64,000 nt of DNA from Streptomyces yatensis (GTDB taxonomy: Bacteria; Actinomycetota; Actinomycetes; Streptomycetales; Streptomycetaceae): contig NZ_CP072941.1 in NCBI RefSeq assembly GCF_018069625.1, positions 8,122,001 to 8,186,000 of the forward strand, in the 5' to 3' direction. Below the pieces are notes generated by a model. That model saw nothing but the letters and a program-made list of their open reading frames with translations, did not search any database and was not told the origin of the DNA. Position 1 is the stretch's first letter. Each line of letters begins with the position of its first letter. Of the stretch, positions 58,374-64,000 are shown piece after piece. The translations under genes and the position numbers were made by a program.

Positions 58374-58616
58374 GTGACCACACGGGGGAGTGCCGCTTCG
58401 GTTGTCTTCAAGGCAGCCTGTCCGGAGTGCCGGGGCCGCTTCGAGCTGGCCGCGGGCGCGCTGCGGCTGGCGATCGGGGCCAGCGACCGCACCACCTTCT
58501 ACTCGTTCACCTGCCCCGACTGCGGAACCATGGTGCGCAAACCGGCCGGGGAGCGGATCGTGGAGCTGCTCACCGGTGGCGGGGTGCGTACGCTGCGGCT
58601 GCACTCCACCGTCTAG
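58374..58616 (+). CDS. Small zinc-ribbon protein
   Basis: 80 residues. Two Cys-x2-Cys knuckles, ACPECRG and TCPDCGT, should bind one zinc ion. The sequence between them (LAAGALRLAIGASDRTTFY) is conserved at this locus in Streptomyces. The GTG at 58374 has GAAGGGA; a GTG at 58353 overlapping the pafC stop is possible. No known function; a nucleic-acid or protein adaptor is plausible. Confidence 0.8.
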   Translation: MTTRGSAASVVFKAACPECRGRFELAAGALRLAIGASDRTTFYSFTCPDCGTMVRKPAGERIVELLTGGGVRTLRLHSTV

Positions 58617-58626
58617 GCTCTGGCGC
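58614..58626 (+). promoter_or_regulatory. Probable -10 box of a leaderless small gene
   Basis: TAGGCT at 58614-58619 overlaps the zinc-ribbon stop codon (TAG) and ends 7 bases before the ATG at 58627. Confidence 0.45.
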
Positions 58627-58830
58627 ATGCTCTGGCCGATGCTCGCCCTCGCCCTCGCCTTCTGCGGAATCGCCGTACTCGCCGTGCTCGCGGTGCGGGT
58701 CCACGCGGAGGTCCGCAGGCTGGCCCGGCAGGTGTCGGACAGCTCGCAGCGGATCACCCGGGCCGCCGAGGACCTGGAGCGGGCCTCGGCTCCGCTGGGG
58801 TCAACGGTCGACGCTCTGCGTCGCGAGTGA
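58627..58830 (+). CDS. Small single-pass membrane protein
   Basis: 67 residues. One hydrophobic helix (LALALAFCGIAVLAVLAV) is followed by an amphipathic segment (HAEVRRLARQVSDSSQRITRAAEDLERAS) likely to form a coiled coil. It resembles small proteins next to tatA in other streptomycetes; some DUF948-like proteins have this layout. The end of the gene (ALRRE-stop) lies in the first unit of a 23-bp tandem repeat. Confidence 0.7.
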   Translation: MLWPMLALALAFCGIAVLAVLAVRVHAEVRRLARQVSDSSQRITRAAEDLERASAPLGSTVDALRRE

Positions 58831-58927
58831 GAGCCGCTCTGCGTCGCGAGTAGGAGCCGCTCTGCGCCGCGGGTGAGTGCCGCTCTGCGTCGGGGGTGAG
58901 TGCCGCTCTGCGTCGCGGGTGAGAGCC
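58813..58927. repeat. 23-bp tandem repeat, five copies, starting at a gene end
   Basis: Five units of gctctgcgtcgcgRgtgagagcc start at 58813, 58836, 58859, 58882 and 58905. The first covers the last codons and TGA of the small membrane protein gene; the rest extend into the tatA upstream region. Confidence 0.9.
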
Positions 58928-59137
58928 CGGGCGCTCTGCTGTGCCACAGCCAAGCGGGGTACGCTGAGATTTCGCGGCCCTGGTAGCGAGGCGGAGGGCC
59001 GCAACCCGGAGTCCGCACGGGGATTGCTTCCGGTTTACCCCTGCGCGCTACGATCGCTGACAGCACGGCTGCCGGACACCTGTCCGACCGGTCGGGCAGC
59101 CCCACCCCCAGCCGCCTCGGTGAGAAGGAAGACGCTT

Positions 59138-59428
59138 ATGCTGTTCGGAAAGATCGGCGTTCCCGAGATTCTCCTCATCCTTGTCGTCGTGCTGCTGCTG
59201 TTCGGTGCCAAGAAGCTCCCGGACATGGCCCGCTCGCTGGGCAAGTCGGCCCGGATCCTCAAGAGCGAGGCGAAGGCGATGAAGTCGGATGGTCAGCAGC
59301 AGCAGACCGCGCCGACCGACCCGCCCCAGCCCGGCCAGGACGAGTCCCACCGTACGATCCAGGCCGCGCCCGGAGACGTGACCAGCTCGCGTCCGGTGTC
59401 GGAGCCGAGCGACACCACCAAGCGCTGA
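59138..59428 (+). CDS. tatA: Sec-independent protein translocase TatA
   Basis: 96 residues. A short N-terminal membrane helix (IGVPEILLILVVVLLLFGAKKLP) with the FG hinge is followed by an amphipathic helix (DMARSLGKSARILKSEAKAM) and a disordered tail. It polymerises to form the pore for folded proteins. ATG 59138 with AGAAGGAAG. tatC follows; no tatB is in the window. Confidence 0.96.
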   Translation: MLFGKIGVPEILLILVVVLLLFGAKKLPDMARSLGKSARILKSEAKAMKSDGQQQQTAPTDPPQPGQDESHRTIQAAPGDVTSSRPVSEPSDTTKR

Positions 59429-59491
59429 CCCAGGGCCACTTGACGGCGGCAGTGGAAGGCCGCCATCGGACGCACGAGATGAGGACGTGGG

Positions 59492-60454
59492 TTGCTCAAG
59501 TCTGCCCGCAAGAAGGAGAAGGACCCTGAGGGGCGGATGCCCCTGGCCGAGCACCTGCGTGAGCTGCGCAACAGGTTGCTCAAGTCGGTCCTGGCGATCT
59601 GCGTGGTCACGATCGTCGCGATGTTCTACTACAAGGACATCGCCCAATTCCTGATGCAGCCGGTGCTGGACGCCGTCGGCTGTGGCGGGGTCTCACTGTC
59701 CGATCTCTCGGGCAACGGGGGCAAGGGGCACGACTGCGCCTACTTCACCGTGAACGGTCTGCTGTCGCCGTTCACGATCATGCTGAAGGTCGCGTTCACG
59801 ACCGGCCTGGTGGTGGCCACCCCGATCTGGCTCTACCAGCTGTGGGCCTTCCTCGCACCCGGCCTGCACCGCAACGAGAAGAAGTACGGCCTGTTCTTCG
59901 TCGGGCTCGGCGTACCGCTCTTCGTCTGTGGCGCGTACTTCGCGTACATGATCCTTCCGACCAGCGCCAAGGTCCTTCTCGGCTTCACCCCGGAGGGGGC
60001 CAACAACCTCCTCCCGCTGGACGACTTCCTCGATCTGCTCGCCCGGATGATCGTCGTCTTCGGGCTCGCCTTCGAGCTTCCGCTGCTGCTGATCCTGCTG
60101 AACTTCACCGGCGTCCTCACCGGGCGCCGGATGCTCAGCTGGTGGCGCGCCATGATCATGGGCATCACGGTCTTCGGCGCCATCGCCACCCCCAGCACCG
60201 ACCCGATCGGCATGTTCGCCCTGGCCGGGCCGGTTGTCGTGCTCTACTTCGGCGCCGTCGGCGTCTCCCTGGCCAACGACCGGCGCAAGGCACGCCGCCG
60301 GGCCGCCGACCCGGACTTCGGCCTGAGCGACGACGAGGCGTCCGCGCTGGATCTGACCCCCGAGGCCGTCGCCGCGCCCAGCGCCCGGCCGGAGCTCACC
60401 GACGGGGACGACTCCGGCACCACTCGGCGCAACGGCTACGACGACGTCACCTAG
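59492..60454 (+). CDS. tatC: Sec-independent protein translocase TatC
   Basis: A 320-residue receptor for twin-arginine signal peptides with six membrane helices. The N-terminal MPLAEHLRELRNRLLKSV and FLAPGLHRNEKKY with the conserved Glu are diagnostic; PLDDFLDLLARMIVVFGLAFELPLLL is the next helical pair. TTG start with GAGGACG upstream. The cytosolic tail is long and acidic. Confidence 0.96.
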   Translation: MLKSARKKEKDPEGRMPLAEHLRELRNRLLKSVLAICVVTIVAMFYYKDIAQFLMQPVLDAVGCGGVSLSDLSGNGGKGHDCAYFTVNGLLSPFTIMLKVAFTTGLVVATPIWLYQLWAFLAPGLHRNEKKYGLFFVGLGVPLFVCGAYFAYMILPTSAKVLLGFTPEGANNLLPLDDFLDLLARMIVVFGLAFELPLLLILLNFTGVLTGRRMLSWWRAMIMGITVFGAIATPSTDPIGMFALAGPVVVLYFGAVGVSLANDRRKARRRAADPDFGLSDDEASALDLTPEAVAAPSARPELTDGDDSGTTRRNGYDDVT

Positions 60455-60477
60455 CCGTCCGTAACCGCTTCCGGCGC

Positions 60478-60506
60478 GGGCGGGGCAGCCGTCCACGGCC
60501 CCGCCC
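60478..60506 (+). terminator. Possible terminator after tatC
   Basis: A 9-bp stem (gggcggggc / gccccgccc) with an 11-base loop, 24 bases after the stop. Confidence 0.5.
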
Positions 60507-60581
60507 GGCCCGGCGGGCCGAACAAAGCCCCGATAAAGATCGCGTGCGCTGTCGGAGGTGGCCGGTAGGCTCGTAGATACG

Positions 60582-63404
60582 ATGACCGACGAGCTAACTC
60601 CCGCCGAGCGCTATGCGGCGTCCCGCACCCGGGCCGCCGAGCAGGCCACCGCGCTGGCCCCCTTCCGCGAGATGTACGACTTCGAGCTGGATCCCTTCCA
60701 GATCGAGGCGTGCAAGGCCCTGGAGGCCGGCAAGGGCGTGCTGGTCGCCGCTCCCACCGGCTCGGGCAAGACCATCGTGGGCGAGTTCGCCGTCCACCTG
60801 GCGCTGACCCAGGGCCGCAAGTGCTTCTACACCACGCCCATCAAGGCGCTGTCCAACCAGAAGTACACCGACCTGGTGAAGCGCTACGGCGCCGACAAGG
60901 TCGGCCTTCTCACCGGGGACAACAGCGTCAATTCCGATGCCCCGGTGGTCGTGATGACCACCGAGGTGCTGCGGAACATGCTCTATGCCGGCTCCCAGTC
61001 GCTGCTCGGCCTCGGCCATGTGGTGATGGACGAGGTCCACTACCTCTCCGACCGGTTCCGCGGCGCCGTCTGGGAGGAGGTCATCATCCACCTCCCGGAG
61101 TCGGTGACGCTGGTGTCACTCTCCGCGACCGTCTCCAATGCCGAGGAGTTCGGCGACTGGCTCGACACCGTCCGCGGTGACACCGAGGTCATCGTCTCCG
61201 AGCACCGCCCCGTGCCGCTGTGGCAGCACGTGCTGGCCGGCCGCCGGATGTACGACCTGTTCGAGGAGAAGAGCGGCCGGGACGGCGACCAGAGCGGGCG
61301 CCGCGAGGTCAACCCCGATCTCGTCCGGCTGGCCCGGATGGAGAGCAGCCGCCCCACCTTCGGCCGCGACAAGCGCCGCGGCCGCAATATGCGCGAGGCC
61401 GACCGGGAGCGCGAGCGCCGTCAGCGCAGCCGGATCTGGACCCCCGGCCGGGCCGAGGTGATCGACCGGCTCGACTCCGAGGGACTGCTGCCCGCCATCA
61501 CCTTCATCTTCAGCCGGGCCGGCTGCCAGGCCGCCGTCCAGCAGTGTCTCCACGCGGGGCTGCGGCTCAACGACGAGGCGGCGCGCGCCCGGGTGCGGGC
61601 CCTCGTCGAGGAGCGCACCGCCGGGATCCCCGACGAAGACCTCCATGTGCTGGGGTACTTCGAATGGCTGGAGGGCCTGGAGCGGGGCATCGCGGCCCAC
61701 CACGCCGGAATGCTCCCCACCTTCAAGGAAGTTGTCGAGGAGCTCTTCGTCCGCGGCCTGGTCAAGGCGGTCTTCGCCACCGAGACCCTCGCGCTCGGCA
61801 TCAACATGCCCGCCCGTTCGGTGGTGTTGGAGAAGCTCGTCAAGTGGAACGGCGAGCAGCACGCGGACATCACCCCCGGTGAGTACACCCAGTTGACCGG
61901 CCGGGCCGGGCGGCGCGGTATCGATGTCGAGGGCCATGCGGTGGTGCTGTGGCAGCGCACCATGGACCCCGCGGCGCTCGCCGGGCTGGCCGGCACCCGG
62001 ACGTATCCGCTGCGTTCCTCCTTCAAGCCGTCGTACAACATGGCGGTCAACCTCGTCTCCCAGTTCGGGCGGCACCGCTCGCGCGAGCTGCTGGAGACCT
62101 CCTTCGCGCAGTTCCAGGCCGACAAGGCGGTCGTCGGCATCTCCCGTCAGGTGCAGCGCAACGAGGAGGGGTTGGAGGGCTACCGCGCCTCCATGACCTG
62201 CCATCTGGGCGACTTCGACGAGTACGCCCGGCTGCGCCGCGAGCTCAAGGACCGCGAGACCGAGCTGGCCAAGCAGGGTGCGGCCCAGCGGCGCGCGGCC
62301 GCCGCGGTCGCCCTGGAGAAGCTCCGCCCCGGTGATGTCATCCATGTGCCCACCGGCAAGTTCGCCGGGCTCGCACTGGTGCTGGACCCCGGGCTGCCCG
62401 CCGGGCGGGTCGGCGGCCACCGCGGCATGGAGTACCACGACGGGCCGCGGCCCCTGGTGCTCACCGCCGAGCGGCAGGTCAAGCGGCTGGCGTCGATCGA
62501 CTTCCCCGTCCCGGTCGAGCCGCTGGACCGGATGCGGATCCCCAAGTCGTTCAATCCGCGCAGCCCCCAGTCCCGCCGCGATCTGGCCTCCGCGCTGCGC
62601 AGCAAGGCCGGTCACCACGATGTGGGGCGCCGCCGCAAGGAGCGCTCGGCCGCCGCCGACGACACCGAGATCGCCCGGCTGCGCGCGGCCATCCGCGCCC
62701 ACCCCTGCCACGGCTGCAGCGACCGCGAGGACCACGCCCGCTGGGGCGAGCGCTACCAGCGGCTGCTGCGCGACACCCGGCAGCTGGAGCGGCGCATCGA
62801 GGGCCGGACGAACACCATCGCCCGCACCTTCGACCGGATCTGCTCCCTGCTGAGCGAGCTCGGCTATCTGCGCGGCGACGAGGTCACGGACGTGGGGAAG
62901 CGGCTGGCGCGGCTGTACGGCGAGCTGGACCTGCTGGCCAGCGAATGCCTGCGCGAGGGCGTCTGGGAGGGGCTGCCCCCCGCCGAGCTGGCGGCCTGCG
63001 CCTCCGCGCTCGTCTACGAGGCGCGGACGGCCGATGACGCGCTGCCGCCCAAACTGCCCCCGGGCCGGGCCAAGGACGCGCTCGGCGAGATGGTCCGCAT
63101 ATGGGGGCGGCTGGACGCCCTCGAGGAGGAGCACAGGATCAACCAGGCGGAGGGCGTCGGCCAGCGCGAGCCGGACCTGGGCTTCGCCTGGGCCGCCTAC
63201 CGCTGGGCGTCCGGCCATGGGCTCGACGAGGTGCTGCGGGACATCGACATGCCGGCCGGGGACTTCGTGCGCTGGACCAAGCAACTGATCGATGTGCTCG
63301 GCCAGATCGCCGCGGCGGCCCCGGAGGGCTCGGTGGCCCGGAGCGCCCGCCGTGCGGTCGACGGGCTGCTGCGCGGGGTCGTGGCGTACTCCTCGGTCGG
63401 CTGA
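60582..63404 (+). CDS. DEAD/DEAH-box RNA helicase, HelY/Mtr4-like
   Basis: A 940-residue Ski2-like ATPase. Motif I APTGSGKT (near 66), Ia TTPIKALSNQ, II MDEVHYL, III SLSATVSN and VI QLTGRAGRRG are all intact. The C-terminal DSHCT-type domain (ALVYEARTADDALPPKLPPG, GFAWAAYRWASGHGLDEVL) is present, with a KOW-like insert before it. It probably remodels RNA in turnover or ribosome maturation. TAGGCT 10 bases before the ATG suggests a very short 5' leader. Ends in a tandem repeat. Confidence 0.93.
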   Translation: MTDELTPAERYAASRTRAAEQATALAPFREMYDFELDPFQIEACKALEAGKGVLVAAPTGSGKTIVGEFAVHLALTQGRKCFYTTPIKALSNQKYTDLVKRYGADKVGLLTGDNSVNSDAPVVVMTTEVLRNMLYAGSQSLLGLGHVVMDEVHYLSDRFRGAVWEEVIIHLPESVTLVSLSATVSNAEEFGDWLDTVRGDTEVIVSEHRPVPLWQHVLAGRRMYDLFEEKSGRDGDQSGRREVNPDLVRLARMESSRPTFGRDKRRGRNMREADRERERRQRSRIWTPGRAEVIDRLDSEGLLPAITFIFSRAGCQAAVQQCLHAGLRLNDEAARARVRALVEERTAGIPDEDLHVLGYFEWLEGLERGIAAHHAGMLPTFKEVVEELFVRGLVKAVFATETLALGINMPARSVVLEKLVKWNGEQHADITPGEYTQLTGRAGRRGIDVEGHAVVLWQRTMDPAALAGLAGTRTYPLRSSFKPSYNMAVNLVSQFGRHRSRELLETSFAQFQADKAVVGISRQVQRNEEGLEGYRASMTCHLGDFDEYARLRRELKDRETELAKQGAAQRRAAAAVALEKLRPGDVIHVPTGKFAGLALVLDPGLPAGRVGGHRGMEYHDGPRPLVLTAERQVKRLASIDFPVPVEPLDRMRIPKSFNPRSPQSRRDLASALRSKAGHHDVGRRRKERSAAADDTEIARLRAAIRAHPCHGCSDREDHARWGERYQRLLRDTRQLERRIEGRTNTIARTFDRICSLLSELGYLRGDEVTDVGKRLARLYGELDLLASECLREGVWEGLPPAELAACASALVYEARTADDALPPKLPPGRAKDALGEMVRIWGRLDALEEEHRINQAEGVGQREPDLGFAWAAYRWASGHGLDEVLRDIDMPAGDFVRWTKQLIDVLGQIAAAAPEGSVARSARRAVDGLLRGVVAYSSVG

Positions 63405-63446
63405 GCCGGTCGTCGGCCTGAGCCGGTCGCCGGCCTGAGCCGGTCC
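63401..63446. repeat. 17-bp tandem repeat seeded at the helicase stop codon
   Basis: Nearly three copies of ctgagccggtcgYcggc start at 63401, 63418 and 63435; the first contains the TGA of the helicase gene. Confidence 0.8.
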
Positions 63447-63470
63447 CTCGCTTCGGCGGGCTCAGGCCGG
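63430..63470. terminator. Terminator between helicase and TIG-protein genes
   Basis: A perfect 12-bp stem (ccggcctgagcc / ggctcaggccgg) with a 17-base loop spans the end of the repeat and the TGA of the convergent TIG-protein gene. Confidence 0.75.
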
Positions 63471-64000
63471 GTCGTAGGTGAAGGGGAGGGTGTTGCTGTT
63501 GCCCGCGGGGGTGTGGAGCTGGACATTGACCGTTCCGGCCGCGTGGGCCGGAGTCGTCGCCACGACCAGGGCGTCCGAGAGCACGCTGAAGGAGGCCGGG
63601 ATTCCGCCGAAGGTCACGGCGTCGGTGTAGGTGAGGTTGGAGCCGTTGATCGTGACGGAGTCGCCGCCCGACTCCGAGCCCTGGTTGGGGATGAGCGACG
63701 TGATGACCGGAGCGCCGAGGTAGGTGTAGTACGGGCTCCCGGGGCCCAGCGTGCTGGTGCCGCCCGGTGTGGTCACGGTGACCACGACCGTGCCGGTTCC
63801 GGCGGGAGCGGTCACCGTCAGCTGATTGTCGGAGATCACGGTGAGGCCGGTGGCGAGGTTGGGGCCGAAGTGGACAGCGCTGGCCAGGGCCAGGTTGCTG
63901 CCGATGATGGTGACGGTGTTGCCGCCGGCGTCCGAACCGAACTGCGGGCTCACCCCGATGACGACGGGGGCGGCGACATAGACGTACGGCAGCGGATTGC
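63462..64000 (-). CDS. IPT/TIG-repeat protein (partial, 5' end outside the window)
   Basis: The frame is open from the window edge (beginning NPLPYVYVAAPVVIGVSPQF) to TGA at 63462, about 179 codons. It holds at least two IPT/TIG immunoglobulin-like repeats of about 85 residues, each with PQFGSDAGGNTVTIIGSNL or PNQGSESGGDSVTINGSNL, then FGG/FGP and a V.APAG...V.VTTPGG end. Such repeats occur in secreted or cell-surface proteins of Streptomyces. A GTG at 63953 is internal, since the repeat pattern continues upstream of it. Confidence 0.85.
   Translation of the reverse strand, partial: NPLPYVYVAAPVVIGVSPQFGSDAGGNTVTIIGSNLALASAVHFGPNLATGLTVISDNQLTVTAPAGTGTVVVTVTTPGGTSTLGPGSPYYTYLGAPVITSLIPNQGSESGGDSVTINGSNLTYTDAVTFGGIPASFSVLSDALVVATTPAHAAGTVNVQLHTPAGNSNTLPFTYDPA

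Noticed and set aside
58813..58927. CRISPR-like array or iteron origin
   Set aside because: Head-to-tail 23-bp units without spacers or replication genes nearby.

Overview
The window is chromosomal DNA of a Streptomyces. The G+C content is very high with strong third-position GC bias, starts are often GTG or TTG, and actinomycete hallmarks are present: a chaplin, mycothiol ligase MshC, an F420-type luciferase-like oxidoreductase, ParJ, and the complete Pup-proteasome locus. Gene order follows the SCO1631-SCO1674 core region of S. coelicolor as I remember it, with one sizeable accessory insertion. I saw no rRNA, tRNA, insertion sequence, prophage or CRISPR array.

Left part (1-16.4 kb): an M20 peptidase; a long sortase-type chaplin that carries a collagen-like Gly-X-Pro stalk; a small DUF5703 protein; an acidic hypothetical protein; a translationally coupled pair of an aldo/keto reductase and a RecD2-like protein whose helicase motifs are destroyed; an F420-type oxidoreductase; a ferritin-like protein; CorA; then the actinobacterial three-gene set of unknown role (phosphomutase-like, DUF3090, PI-kinase-like) running into mshC, with parJ convergent.

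Accessory insertion (16.4-25.2 kb): a non-phosphorylative L-fucose (6-deoxyhexose) catabolic cluster. It holds a fuconate-dehydratase-type enolase, an SDR, a three-gene sugar ABC importer, a fucose-dehydrogenase-type AKR, a lactonase and a divergently placed FadR-type GntR regulator. Matching palindromes lie at both ends. A small secreted protein follows.

Middle (26-44.6 kb): the glycerol regulon glpF-glpK-glpD with its IclR regulator gylR, metH, a HAD phosphatase, two tandem paralogous solute-binding lipoproteins with no permease genes, a lone NarL-type response regulator, a RecB-type nuclease, a site-2 protease, a tRNA m1A methyltransferase, a secreted protein and a ferredoxin.

Right part (44.8-63.4 kb): the Pup-proteasome system. 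Arc unfoldase, Dop, Pup and the 20S subunits PrcB/PrcA come first. A LacI regulator and MFS transporter follow with a twin operator between them. PafA, two FKBP prolyl isomerases, the PafB/PafC damage regulators, two small proteins, TatA/TatC and a HelY/Mtr4-type helicase complete the locus. Dop deamidates the C-terminal Gln of Pup, PafA ligates it to lysines, and Arc feeds tagged proteins to PrcBA. The window ends inside an IPT/TIG-repeat protein.

Recurrent local features are strong hairpins between convergent genes, -10 boxes 6-7 bp before ATG codons (leaderless transcripts), and short tandem repeats that begin at stop codons.
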